From NCBI RefSeq assembly GCF_030867095.1, contig NC_081828.1, positions 7,455,501 through 7,519,500 on the forward strand: DNA of 64,000 bases. Direction: 5' to 3'. A program made the position numbers and the translations under genes. The notes beneath the pieces are model-generated. The model was not told where the DNA came from, made no database searches, and worked only from the letters and a program-made list of their open reading frames with translations. Below, piece after piece: positions 33,949-45,339 of this stretch (its first letter is position 1; each line of letters starts with the position of its first letter). The stretch is from Alligator mississippiensis. Lineage: Eukaryota; Chordata; Crocodylia; Alligatoridae.

Positions 33949-35059
33949 ACTGTCACCCAAAGCTACCTTCCGCTTTCATATACACAAGCAATTCCTCCCT
34001 GTCTGCGACAGCAAGTCAAGAAGAGCTTTTGGCCTTGTTACCATCTGTATCAAAAAGTTATTCCCAACAAACTCATAAGAATTCCAATATACCTAGGTCA
34101 TAAAGTATTCTAATTCCATAACTCCTGTGTGCAATTAAATGATATGCCTGTCAAGTCAGCCTAACAGAAAATGAGCATCATGTCAATCAAATGATTTTGA
34201 GCTTTTAAGAGTTATTATAATAACAATGTTCTTATACTTAAATATATAAACTCTTGACTATTATAACACACAATCACTTCATAAAAATACTAAATCTCTT
34301 TCATTGTGGCAAGATAACCACAAAGCATTGAGTATATTTAACTGACAATTGGTGCAATGAACTTGGTCTCTGATTCTGTTCCTAGATCTACGACTGATCT
34401 GGGGTAGCTCTGAACAAATCAAAGCCAGAATATTCAAAAATGGTCATTAGCACTGTATGGCTCTTGTCTGAACCTGGATGAGGAGTAGTTAGCCAGAATG
34501 GAAAACAAACTGTAAAAGTAGATGTCACGAGTAAAAGTCTACAGCCCCTTTACAGATTTAAGCTTACTCAACCTGCTCAGAAGGGTGAGGCTTACTTTAT
34601 TCCTCACAACCCACGGTGCTTTCACCCTCAGCAATCCTTGCCCCACTAAGTACCAAATACAAGATAAGGCTTTCAGCAGTATTTGGTGAGTCAAGTAAAA
34701 AAGATAAAAAGACTGATCATCAGCATAGTGAAAACACCATGTTCCATTCTTCCTGGACTTTCTTAATGCCTGTATACCCACACTTAACCAGACGAACAAA
34801 AATGCAGCAAAGTAAAAGTACACAAGAAAGAGCATGACAGTGTCCCAATAAGAGAGCCTTGTGGCAGAAAAAAATTGTCCTCAACTAATCTGGCACCTTT
34901 TGGAGACAAAGCTGCTGAACGGCATCTCTGTCTGTCTATTCCTACTAGGTTTCACACCTGAGAATCAACATCACCACCTAATCAGTAGTATTGAAGACAA
35001 CTAACAAAACTTAAAATATCAGTGTAGATGCTTGATTTTTAGCCATTGTCTGTTGCCAA
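33949..35059. other. Intron 1, no recognised feature
   Basis: AT-rich intronic DNA. Nothing recognised. Confidence 0.45.
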
Positions 35060-35250
35060 GAGAAGACCAGTATGTAAGACAGATGATCTAGCAGGTGAGT
35101 CAGGAGACCCGAGTTCAATTCCTGCTTAGCCACAGGCTTCCTCTGTGATGTTGGGCAAATGTCTTGATCTATTCAGTTCCCCATGAAAAATTAGAGTTAA
35201 TGCCTTACCTCACTGCCGAGTTGTGAGGACAAAACTGACTGATGACTGGT
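35060..35250 (+). repeat. MIR SINE
   Basis: GTGAGTCAGGAGACCCGAGT, then TCAATTCCTGCTTAGCCACA (a B-box-derived part), CTCTGTGATGTTGGGCAAAT, AGTTCCCCATGAAAAATTAG and GTTGTGAGGACAAAACTGAC reproduce almost the full MIR order. It is the best-preserved MIR copy here. Confidence 0.8.
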
Positions 35251-35464
35251 TTGGCACTTTCAGTGATGAGGTTGCAGAAATAACTAAATAGGTCATTTGG
35301 TGAAGTATTAGTTTTGGCTCCATGCCATTGGTAAGTCAGTCTACAGTGACAGGGGTCAAGGAGATTTAAGAGATTTAAGTACCATAAGTATTTTCATACC
35401 ACAGCTTTTGTCTATCAGAACCACAAATGCAAGAAATCACACTAAATAATAGGTAACCCAGGGT

Positions 35465-36138
35465 TGTGTGTAGACAAAACAAGAGGCGTGTGCGCACAAC
35501 ACTTTAAAGCGGGCTAAATGCTTTTGCATCACTTTAATGGTGTCGGTGTTTGCATGCCTCGGTGGCGTATTGCGCATTAATTCCCGCCACTGTAGGAAAT
35601 TCAGCGGTGTAATGCGCCTTAAATGACTTGGGGCACAGCAAACTAAAACTCCAAAGCGCTCGAAGGAGTTTTAGTTTGCTGTCCCTACAGCCGCGGAGTG
35701 AAGTGCCGGGCTCCGTGCAGCTCCGCGTCTCCACAGGAAGCCCTGCAGGCAGCCTGGCAGCAGCCCGGGAAAGCAGCTCCACCCAAGAAAAGCGGCAAGC
35801 CTGATCTTTTTTTTTTTTTTCTTTCTCCCCTGGAGCCTGTCTGCCTGCCTGAGCTGCAAGGGGGTCCAGTACTTCCCTCCACAGCTGCGGTGCCCCCTGG
35901 GACCACCCAAGTCGGGTGCCTGCGGGCTGCTGCCATAGAGGGAAGCACTAGCCCGCCCCCCCGCAGCCCAAGGACTGCTCTGCCCGCTAGCAGCTTGCCC
36001 TCCCTCCCCACTGGAGAGGCAGATAAGTCAGAGAGGTGTGTACACGACATGGGGGTTTAATCAGCCCTAAATTGAAGCTGTGTTTTTTAAAACCCACTGC
36101 TTCAATTTAGGGCCCCCGCTTTGTCTACATACACAGAG
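35465..36138. mobile_element. MITE-like element with GTAGACAAA ends
   Basis: The left end GTGTGTAGACAAAACAAGAG and the right end CGCTTTGTCTACATACACAG are inverted partners. The outer parts contain TTTAAAGCGGGCTAAATGC and CTAAATTGAAGCTGTGTTTT blocks and the core is GC-rich. No transposase. Confidence 0.65.
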
Positions 36139-37599
36139 TATTGGCATCAAGTGTTGGATTTCTTAAGCAATGGATACACACTACCTTCCTAGAAAGGCAC
36201 CTAACGGAGGCACTGATAATCTCTACCAAACATGGACTTTCCCCCACTGCCTGTGACTATTTAGCTAAGACTCTAATAGCCTGGCGGGTGCCAGAAAAAA
36301 AGAAGGCTATAGGAGGCACTTCCCCAACGTGCTTTATGGTGAAGGCTGATGAAAGAAATCCCATTTTGCATTTTATCTGCATGTTTTAAGACTGGTTTTA
36401 CCTTGTCTGTTTGGCTTCTTGAATGCTGCCTTTTAACAATACTTCTGGGTGTTTTTCCTTACAATCTTACTTGATTTTTGTTTGGGGTGTGCCTTTTGTC
36501 TGTGATTCAATTAAAGTATGCCTAATTATACTTTATGCTGCATCTGAGGATTTTAATTTCCTCACTTTTGAGTTCAGGGATTTTTCAATTTGCCTCCTCA
36601 TTTAAAAAATCTTTTCTAATATTTAGGTGCTATTTTTTTAGAATGATCCCCTCCCCAAACACATTAAAATTAATTACAGTATTAATTATACCTCAATTAC
36701 AGTTACTTTGTAAAGCAAGTCTTATGACTTACTGTGATGATCACACAGGAAAAAAAATTCTCTTCTTGTGTGACTGGCGGTTCTAAGAAGTAATTCTTTA
36801 AGCATTTCACAAGTTACTTCTCTAACTGGTGCCCCCTTTTAATATTTGACCAGTTCAGATGTGCACAGCTGAAATTATCCATTATGATTTAATAAATGTT
36901 TTTAAAAAGTATATTGCTCCATATCAAATCATTAGACTGTCTTCGTTCATTTTTACTTAGAAGTGACAAGGGATTGCAGAACAAAAACCTAAACAGTGTT
37001 TGGAATTTCCTATTTTCTAGGAAACAAACATCAGCAAAACAGCGCTAGAACATATTAGCACTTTGGCGTTAGCACTGCAATAACAGGCATCAAACTACAG
37101 AAAAATGCTTCTTACTAACACAAAATAGATTCAGCAGTTACTTACAAGTAAACAAGTGGCTAAGTTGATAACATTTAAAGAATGCGAGATGTAAGTGAAA
37201 TGTCTTCAGTACTGAGCAAACAAATCAAAATGCCATCAATGTAAAACTGTAGAGAGGAAGAATGTTCTGCAATGTACAGCTCAACTCTAAAAAAGCTTTC
37301 TCGTGACTGTAAGTAAAGATAGCAACCATGGTAAGTGTCTTAGATTTAAAAGTTGCTTTAACAAGAAAATGGTGTTATTCATTATTCCAAATAAAAATAT
37401 ATTTACTATCTGCAGAATTGGTTTTATTTGGAACAGAGTTTGCAGAATAAACCCTGCAGTTCTGGTCTGTGATGTGGGACAGGAACTAATAGCTCATGGA
37501 GGATTGAATTTAGCAAAGGTGAAACTCAAGGAGAACTTAAGATCTGACAGTGCCACAGTAGCAATTCAGACTACTGGGAAAACATTTTTATTCTCACTA
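36139..37599. other. Intron 1, no recognised feature
   Basis: AT-rich sequence with no exon or repeat family recognised. Confidence 0.45.
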
Positions 37600-38310
37600 C
37601 AGGTTTCCCTCGATTTATGCGGGTTCTTTATATGCGAATTCGCTCTTACGCGATGGGCATATTTAGACCCATAATTTGTTATATGCAAGGTAAATTCGCC
37701 CTTATGCGATCAGCGTAGATGCCCTCCTGCCCAGGCAAATAAGTCTGTGGGGGGAGGGGAAAGGACAGTGGCCCCAGTCACCCCAGTTCCAGCTGCAGTG
37801 GCCCCAGGAGCACTGGCACTAGCAACCTGCGGCCTCTGGGCTGCACTGTGCTCCGCCTGTCTCCCCGCACCTCGCCCCACCCCAGCTCCTGGGCTGTGCC
37901 GTGCCGTGGCGCAGGCAGCTGGTGTCAGCTGCTCCCGGGGCCGCTCCAGCACAGGCTGGCATGAGTGCAGACAAGCGGAGCCCCAGGAGGTGTGGGGCAC
38001 AGCACTCACCCCAGCCCCGGCTGTAGCGGCCCCAGAAGCAGCCAGTACCAGCTGCCTGCACCAGGGCACGGTGTCGCCCAGGAGTAGAGGTGAGTGGGGA
38101 CAGGCAGAGCAAGGTGCAGCCCAGCGGCTGCTCCCAGGACCACTGCAACCGGGGCTGGGGTGAGTCCTTCCCTAGTCCCAGTCTCACTCCCTCACTGCCA
38201 TGGGAACCTATCCCTATTTGTTACAGTGTAAAGTGGGTTCGCTATGTGCAAATTCGATTTATGTACCATTCTCCAGGAATGCACATACAGCATAAATCGA
38301 GGGAAACCTG
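37600..38310. mobile_element. Tigger-like (TcMar) non-autonomous transposon, complete
   Basis: TIRs of about 21 bp are CAGGTTTCCCTCGATTTATG at the left and CATAAATCGAGGGAAACCTG at the right, essentially perfect and flanked by TA at both sides (37598-37599 and 38311-38312). The interior is GC-rich and self-complementary in part, with no transposase. The TA target and CAGG start are hallmarks of Tigger-type elements. Confidence 0.88.
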
Positions 38311-39329
38311 TAATGTCTAAGAAACCCACTGCAAAATGAGAAACTTTGGAGGAAAAGCTAGTGAATAAAACAGAATGCATCAACATATCTACATGGTGTA
38401 TTTAATAAATGTTTAAAACCACAACTTTATCCTTCAAATCCCTCTTTATGACTTAACTCTACTACAGTGACCAACTTGTTTTAGGAAGTTTTATCTGAGT
38501 TTAGACAGGGATAGATGATATTTGTTTGCTTTATGCTAAAATTTACAACATTTTAAAACACTTTTATATACAATATAAATGTAGTGGAATATCCTTCTCC
38601 CCTCTTGCTTTTCTTCAATAGGGCCAGGTCATGCCAATATTTATGTATATAGGTGAGCTTATGAAAATAAGTCATCTAATTGAACTCAGTCCCTTTGTTT
38701 GGAGGATCAAGATCTGCTGTGTAAGAATACCATTTTTTTTTGTCCATGTTTTAGACCACAGTAGATGACCAACAATTTTGGCAGGTATGCCACAAATTAA
38801 CCGTATGCCCTCCTTAAGTGTCACTCAGATCCCCACCCCCTGACTGATCTGTCGCTCGACTTTCTGCTTCCTTCTATATCTGCCACTGGGCTCTCTATCC
38901 CCTCCCAAGTCTGCTGCACGCCACAGAGGCTGCCCATGACACTTCTTGCACCCATGCCACAGGTTGGCCATCAATGATATGTCCCATAGAACTTGAATCC
39001 TCATGAGTGGATTGAATTAGTTATTAGATTGGCTGCTTTTTATAAAAAGTTTAGGAAAGGCTTTTCTGCCATTAGACATACAGATGCCAACATTTAAAAA
39101 AATACTTTTAGAAACCTGTTTTACAAATTTCAGTATGAAACCTATTACATTCTCAACATCTCGATTTACTTTTTACAAATTCAGAAAGCTGTTCTTGTAA
39201 GTGATAATAATTAGTAGCCTTTTGAACTTCACAAAAGGAAAATAAGTTGGGTGGTTTGAGGTGGGTAGCCTTCAAAGACTTTATTTGGCAAGAAAGAAGT
39301 TAGAAATAGGACTGAACAAATTATAAGTA
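38311..39329. other. Intron 1, no recognised feature
   Basis: AT-rich sequence with nothing recognised. Confidence 0.45.
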
Positions 39330-39864
39330 GAGGTGCATCAATATATCGGTTGCCTATCCGATTGGCGCCGATAAAAATGAAATTTACATTATCGGCCATC
39401 AGCTTTTTTTTGGCCTTGTAGCTGCTGCTGTACTGTTCTCCAGTAATTATGCCTTCTAGCCAGGGCTCCTGGATGTCTGGGTTCCCTCTCGCCCACAGGG
39501 CTGGGGCCCCCGGACACCTGGGTTCCCTCCTGCAAGCCAGGGTGACCCTGGATACATCCCCATCCCCTCACTGACAGGCCAGGCTGGGCTGAAGCAGAGC
39601 AGCTTCTGCAGTGTCCCGAGCGCTGGCACAGCACAGGCTGCAGGCTGAGACCAAGGCAGGAACTGTAAAAGGCAACAAACGCCATAGATATGACTGGAGC
39701 AGGGAGGGACGGATGGGGTTGAGCTACTGGTCCAGCCCAGCCTGGCCAGGCCCAGCCCAGCGTCACTCAACCTGCAGTTAATATTGATTATCAGTATAAG
39801 CCAATATGACTGGTTAATACTTGGTTATTGGTATCAGCCAAGAAAATCTTTGCCGGTGTACCCC
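39330..39864. mobile_element. hAT-like non-autonomous transposon
   Basis: The left end GAGGTGCATCAATATATCGG and the right end CCGGTGTACCCC resemble the GGGGTGCACCGATA-type ends of hAT elements. AT-rich subterminal arms with ATTATCGG / GATTATCAG motifs surround a GC-rich core. Target duplications are not clear. Confidence 0.55.
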
Positions 39865-42800
39865 AAATTAGAAACAGTTAAGTCACAGTAACAGGAATTT
39901 CCAGTAAAATTTTGTCTTTCTTTTTATAAAAATAAAATCTTTTGGCTGCCTAAAACCTTCACTAGGATATCTGTGAATAACTTTAAATTGCAAATTGTGT
40001 AACAGTGATCTGAGAAAAGCTATCGGCACTACAATATTTTAGTGGCTCCTTTCTTTCAGAGGAGATTATTCCTAGTTGAAAAAGTTGGAAATTAGTTGAA
40101 GATCAGTCTGATGGTAACATAGTTCCTGAAGAAAAATAATCACATTCTCCGGTCTATGGTAACTGGTTTATGTGGTTTCAATTAATTCTTCCACTTCTGC
40201 AAACTTTGTAAAGCAAAATTTCCAGACAAATGCTGCCATCAGATGATTCTTAATAAAGTCCTTAAAATGTACTTAAAGCCATACCTTATATACCCTGGTC
40301 TCTTATTTGTACAACCTCAACCATAAGACCCTCTCCTTTCTAACATACCGTAATTATAATTATAATGCTATCTTATTGTTCAGTTCTGGCTGTACATGAT
40401 GTATAAGACACAAAACATTTTACATTTATACCTAGAACTGGATCACAGAGTATTTTATTAACACAAATGCAGGTCTTTATCAAATTTCTAAAGGCTCTAA
40501 AATCTCTAAATTATCCTCAAAGACTGCATACTCCTAACTGCTAAAATTCAGCCATTGTTTCCTGGCCAAGCGTACTGCACCACTGCACATCAATGTAGGC
40601 TAAGAAATAAATAAAAATAATACTACCTGTGCAGGCAGAGATTAAGAAAGGACAATATAATATGACGCATTGACATTTTCCTAGAGTACCAGAAATATTG
40701 TGGTGTTAAACAATATGTTTAGATAACTGCCATTTAAATTGCATTGTTTCTGTAGATCATTCATTTCTGAATACAATAAATTTCAAGTGATAAAAATACA
40801 CGAACAAGACATTTTCAGTTTTCAAATGGAGTCTGTTCTTAAGGAAAATCAAATTGGCATCAACCAATCACAAAATTAGCCTATGACTTAGGTGTTCACT
40901 TATTGTTTAATATTTAAATTTAACCAGTCAGAAGACAGAATATATTTCTGAAAGCAGAATGTGCATTTACTAAGCATACTGTGATAAATATTTTTAAGTG
41001 ATCAAAAAGTAGCTTTTAATACAGTTAAAACAAGCAGCTGCCACTACTGTATTAACAGCAATTAGAAAACACTGCAGAACCCACATTATTTATCACTCAT
41101 ACCCTCTCCATGCAGATCTCAGGGGGAACAACCTGGGCCCATAAGCACCTTAGGAACCTTAATTACCACCAACGCCCTGTATAAAATTTTCACATTCAGC
41201 CTAATGTTGTTCTTATTGAAGTCAAGGATCTAGAGCAAGGCCAACAAATAATGCTTTTCAAAATGTTAACCTTATTTTTATTCGCAGTTGAAAGAAAATG
41301 TATGTCTTATGTGGTGTTGTATAATGTTTATTTCAGCATGCAACAAACACAAGAAAACGCATATGTTCTGTGAAGAACCTGGGTTTTTTTAGTTGTTTCG
41401 TTTTTGTTTGTTTTCTCCTTTATTTTACTGTGTGTGTTTTCCTCCAGGCCTGGGAGTAAATACCTTCCATTCTTTTAGGAGGATTTCAATGACAGTAATC
41501 AATTCAGCAGGCCATAACATTAACAACTACAAAATGGCTAATAAGTACATAACAATGCATATTAGTAATACTCAGATATAACTGTCCCATATAAACCACT
41601 ATTAAAGGACTCAGAGTATGACTTGTACCCTTTGATCGTGCTTGTCGCTCTTTCTCAGGCCTTTGGAAGCAGCTGAAAGTCTTCAGAGGGAAATACAACT
41701 TCCTGGAAAAAAGAAGGCAACCTGGAGAGAATGGGATAACTAGTGAAACTGCAGGTGGATCCCATTTTTGCCAATTTCTTTCTTTCTTTTTTTTTATCTT
41801 CTGTTATCAGAAAGAGAAGATGATTACACTACAGGAGAAGGTGCCAGCAGAAGGAATCCTTTGGTCAAAACCTGTCCTACCTATGGGTGCAGTGGTCACA
41901 TGCACACACTGCTAACTGTTTTATAGAGATGTTAATAAGTTCATCTCTGTTTTATAGAATTGGACAGATCACTGAACATTTTTCCAGAATGAGATCCAAA
42001 TTAAGTCAGGTATCCTGTTATATCCCATGTACAATGAAAGAGTATCAAACATCAAGATAAGCCACACAAAACAGCAAGGAATCAAACTTAGCAGCCTAAA
42101 AAGGAAACTATTCCTAATCACTTTCCTTTTCTTATAGACCTCATATGTGAAGATTAATTAAGTTGCCCCTAATTTGGGGTCCCCATCTTGAAACCTACAT
42201 GCTTCTTGCTGGGAACCCAAATATGGAAGCATACAAAATGAGTGGGTACTTTTGAAAGATTTGCTCTATGTGCCTCTTGGGGGAAGCTGACTAGGCGTCA
42301 GTACAGGAAGCTCAGAAGCAATTGCAATGGGAAATGGGTTAGTCCTAGGAAAACTGAATATATACTTTGCAAATAAAAAGTAAAAGCCTTAATGGCAAGT
42401 AAGAGGTGGGTAAGAGGCCAAATGGCAGTACAATTGTATAACTACACAGATATTGCTGCAAAGTTTGAAATAAAGGAAGTGGCAAAAGGGAAAGATTAAA
42501 AGAAAGGAGTAAGTACTTAAAAAAAAAAAAAAGGAGTAGGAGAAAATTAACACAGGAGAAGAAAATGAAACCAGCAAAAAAAGGAAAAAGGAAAGTAATA
42601 AGGAAGAAAAAATAAGAGAGGGAGAGAGAAATTAAAAAGGAAGGAAAAAATTATTTTGGGAAGGATGGTCAACAAAAAAAGATTTGTCACGGGGTAAATT
42701 TTTCGCTGCTATTTCAGCTTCTGGATTATATGAAGGGAAAAACAGGTGTGTTAATATGATAGCAAGGAAACAGAAGATTAGCAGGACTGTTTGTTTGTTT

Positions 42801-43013
42801 GTTTGGGACCAGTGGTATAAGAAAAGGCAAAGATCAGACATGATATTTTTACAGGTAAAAACAATAGAAAATTGCAAGTCATAACTTATTTCTATGTCAC
42901 AAAGTATAGTTCTGTTCTGAAAAGTAACTTGAAAAATGGCATTATATATTTCAATGTTTGTTGTTTCTCAATACCATATCAAATGTGCTTGGTTTTAACA
43001 AAGGAGCAACATA
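39865..43013. other. Intron 1, no recognised feature
   Basis: About 3 kb of AT-rich DNA. There is an A/G-rich stretch at 42.48-42.66 kb and a (GTTT)n patch near 42.79 kb. No exon or named repeat is seen. Confidence 0.5.
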
Positions 43014-43090
43014 TATTTAGGACTTCTTTGGTCTCTTACTGGACCAACTAAGTTGTTGGGATAGAGGTTAGACAAGTTTTTGGGAACAAG
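43014..43090 (-). repeat. Diverged copy of the 7.2-kb interspersed repeat
   Basis: TTACTGGACCAACTAAGTTG parallels ATTAGACCAACTAAATAGCT at about 7265, with matching flanks (GACTTCTTTGGTCTC / GACAAGTTTTTGGGAACAAG). Confidence 0.5.
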
Positions 43091-44449
43091 ATGTCCTTGA
43101 TAATGCAAAGAATGAAGACACCGTTCTCTCTCAGAGCTCTGTTGGCTCTGCAAAAATATAAAGCAGTAAAATCATATTTTTGCTACAAAACTCTGCAAGT
43201 GTTTGGAAGCAAAACATTTGCAGTTCAGTGTCATTTTTACACAGCCATTTTTCAGGGTACGCTTTCATCAAGCTTAGGAACACAGGAATTGCTGTTCCAG
43301 ATCATACAGGATGCCCATTTAATTTAGTATCCTGCCTCTGACAGTCACCAATATTAGGTAGTTCAAATGAAACACGCCCTCCTATATCAAGTCAGTCTCA
43401 ACCTGCTCTCTAATAGAGATGGGCTGAAAAGTTAGGCTTACTATCCCTTCCAAAGATGTTGTTAGCAGTAGTAAAGAGAACTCTGTATATTGGTACTTTT
43501 TAAGTTGTTCACGGACTGAGGTGGCAGAATAGGAAGATGGTATGAAATTATTTAGGGTAGTCAGAATTATAGAAGACTGAAGGAATTCCAAGAGATCCTG
43601 AAAGATAATAGATGGTGAAAGGATCAATATTAACAAATCATAAATTAACTTTAACCACTCAGAGAGAAGACCAGGGTGTCACTGAAGACAGGTGAGTGAA
43701 ATCCTCTGTTCAATGTACAATCCTGTTTTCAAAAAGCAAACACCATCTTCTGATGTATAAAGTATGGGATAGGAGCTGACACTGACTGCAGTATAATATA
43801 TAATACAATTCAATGCTTCCTTCTCTTTCAAATAATATTTTCAACCCTGGTCACATGATCTCAACAACAAAAAAATAGCAGAAATAAAAAGGCTGAGAGA
43901 TCTGCAAGAAAAAAAAAAAAAGATTTCTGTATGAGTAGCGAATGAAGAAATTGGGACAACTTTCGTTTTAAAGAGATGAATATGGGCGAACAGGAGAGAG
44001 ATGAGGAATTGGGAATAGTAAAACCTCTCATCATATAAAAACGGTAACCCTGAAAGGAACAGTAAAAGTTAGGAACAGTAAAAAAAAAAAGTAAAAATTA
44101 GGAACGGTAAAAAGAAGGGAAATCGATGTGCGCTCTCATAATATAAAAACGGTAACCCTGAAAGGCAAACCTTTAAAAAGACTTATTTCCTCCGAGACAT
44201 GGCATTCATCTGGGGAACTGCCCGCTGCAGGATATCAACAAGGTGAAAACTGTAGTAACTTTCCTGATCTACTTAATACGTTTAAATCAACAGAAGATTT
44301 GCATTTGTATGGTATAAGACAGGGAGCATTTAATTGAGTTAAATGGGCATTTTTTTTTTAAACACGGAGCAACACCCTCCTATGTCAGGACATAAACCTT
44401 TCACCCCAGGCAGGTTTTAGTGGGTTTGAGAGCGGGATTTCTCCCTCAA
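43091..44449. other. Intron 1, promoter-proximal end
   Basis: AT-rich until about 44.4 kb, then the sequence grades into the CpG island. A local 108-bp-period duplication is annotated separately. Confidence 0.5.
44025..44165. repeat. Direct duplication, 33 bp, period 108
   Basis: CATATAAAAACGGTAACCCT at 44025-44057 and ATATAAAAACGGTAACCCTG at 44133-44165 are near identical. The spacer contains GTTAGGAACAGTAAA and ATTAGGAACGGTAAA, a second smaller duplication. Confidence 0.85.
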
Positions 44450-45044
44450 GCAATTGAGGCTGGTTCTTGTCGGACGCGGGCTGTGGACGCTGAGCGGTCT
44501 GCGTGGCGAGGGCTGTTTCTTTGCTCTTAAGGACCTTGGGAAAGACTTTACTTCCCTCATCCTTAAAATGGGGAGAACAGGAGCTCGGCAGCAAGGAGGT
44601 GGCGGGCTGCAAGTCTTGCTCGGACGCGTGCGACAAACAAGACGCTGCCCTAGCGCCACGTCAGCCCCCAAGCGTGACCCTGCCTTGCCCAGGGAAACCT
44701 TTGGCGGATGTGTCGCGTCCCCTAGGGTCCACAAATCCCAGCACTTTTAGGTCCCCGCAAAACGCGGCTGCTGCTGAGGGGAGCGGGCACGGCGGGCTGG
44801 GCTGGGCTGGACGTGCGGGTGTGAGGGGGGTTGTGACGGGAGGGGGGGGACAAACACGACTCAATATCCAAAGTGATGGCCCCCCCCCATTTCATCCTCC
44901 GTGGGGATACTTCCCGGAGTGCGGCCGCAGTGCCCGGGGGGGGCCGTGTCTCGCACTTGGGCCTCCCCCACCCCAGCGACGGGACCCGCAGCTCCCGCGC
45001 GGCCGGCTGCCCCCCGGGCCGGGGGGGGCAAGGGGCTGTCCTGG

Positions 45045-45069
45045 CCCCGCCCCGCCCCGCCCCGCCCGC
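45045..45069. promoter_or_regulatory. Tandem GC boxes (Sp/KLF-type sites)
   Basis: GGCCCCGCCCCGCCCCGCCC gives overlapping CCCCGCCC motifs about 60 bp inside intron 1 from the exon 1 donor. Sp1/KLF factors bind such motifs, and position in the island supports a promoter role. Confidence 0.7.
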
Positions 45070-45126
45070 GGCGCGGCCCCCCTCCCCGCCCCAGCCACCG
45101 CCACCGCCACCGCCCGCGGCACTGAC

Positions 45127-45157
45127 CCGACTCCGCCGCGCGGCTCCGCTCCGCCAT
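45127..45157 (-). CDS. AGBL4: AGBL4 (CCP6) coding exon 1
   Basis: The first coding exon starts with ATG at 45157 and contains 31 coding bases ([10 protein letters not shown] plus the first base of a glycine codon). It ends at a GTCAGT donor (GT at 45126-45125). Joined to exon 2 it reads [18 protein letters not shown], parallel to the mammalian CCP6 N-terminus (MAEGSQSAPEAG followed by NDMGNDD as I recall it). The start codon has a strong Kozak context (A at -3, G at +4). An upstream in-frame ATG 12 bases earlier would add MTTN; I prefer the inner start because the family starts with MAE. The CpG-island location and phase-1 donor compatible with exon 2 support the call. The donor is slightly off consensus. 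Confidence 0.92.
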
Positions 45158-45160
45158 GTT
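45149..45160 (-). promoter_or_regulatory. YY1-type ATGGCGG motif overlapping the start codon
   Basis: AACATGGCGGAG on the minus strand matches the core of the YY1 recognition sequence AANATGGCGG. In many CpG-island genes this motif lies at or just downstream of the transcription start and can overlap the initiator ATG, as it would here. Binding is inferred. Confidence 0.6.
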
Positions 45161-45199
45161 TGTTGTCATCCCCCCGCGCCCGCCAGACGCTGCCGGGGG

Positions 45200-45213
45200 G
45201 TCGCCATGGCAAC
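45200..45213. promoter_or_regulatory. Perfect RFX X-box
   Basis: GTCGCCATGGCAAC fits the full X-box consensus GTNRCC, two-base spacer, RGYAAC without mismatch. It lies 42 bp upstream of the AGBL4 start codon in gene orientation. RFX factors, usually with FOXJ1, activate ciliary genes through such sites close to the start. CCP6 acts on glutamylated tubulin, which is abundant in cilia, so the site fits the gene. Confidence 0.8.
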
Positions 45214-45283
45214 GCGCGTCACTGCCCGGGACTCCCCCCGCCCCCCCACTCCCCCCCCCGCGCGGGGCGGGACCGGCCTGGGG

Positions 45284-45287
<4 letters not shown>

Positions 45288-45338
<51 letters not shown>
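45288..45338 (+). repeat. (TG)n microsatellite
   Basis: An uninterrupted TG run of about 25 units begins the simple-sequence block, about 130 bp upstream of the AGBL4 start codon. It is a candidate Z-DNA former and probably length-variable. Confidence 0.98.

Positions 45339-45339
<1 letters not shown>

Larger units (their letters stand above)
14546..45126 (-). other. AGBL4: AGBL4 intron 1 (about 30.6 kb)
   Basis: The interval between the exon 1 donor (GT at 45126-45125, sequence GTCAGT) and the exon 2 acceptor (AG at 14547-14546). It is phase 1 and packed with transposon relics, and I see no further coding exon. The span is deduced from the two exons that join in frame to give the expected CCP6 N-terminus; alternative non-coding exons cannot be excluded. 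Confidence 0.88.
44450..45284. promoter_or_regulatory. AGBL4: CpG-island promoter of AGBL4
   Basis: CpG dinucleotides are rare elsewhere but dense here, with long GC-only stretches. The island covers coding exon 1, the presumed transcription start just upstream (higher plus coordinates) and the first 700 bp of intron 1. No TATA box is evident, as usual for CpG promoters. It ends abruptly at the (TG)n tract at 45288. Confidence 0.9.

Noticed and set aside
35060..35250. tRNA gene
   Set aside because: The B-box-like sequence belongs to a MIR SINE; no cloverleaf can be drawn.
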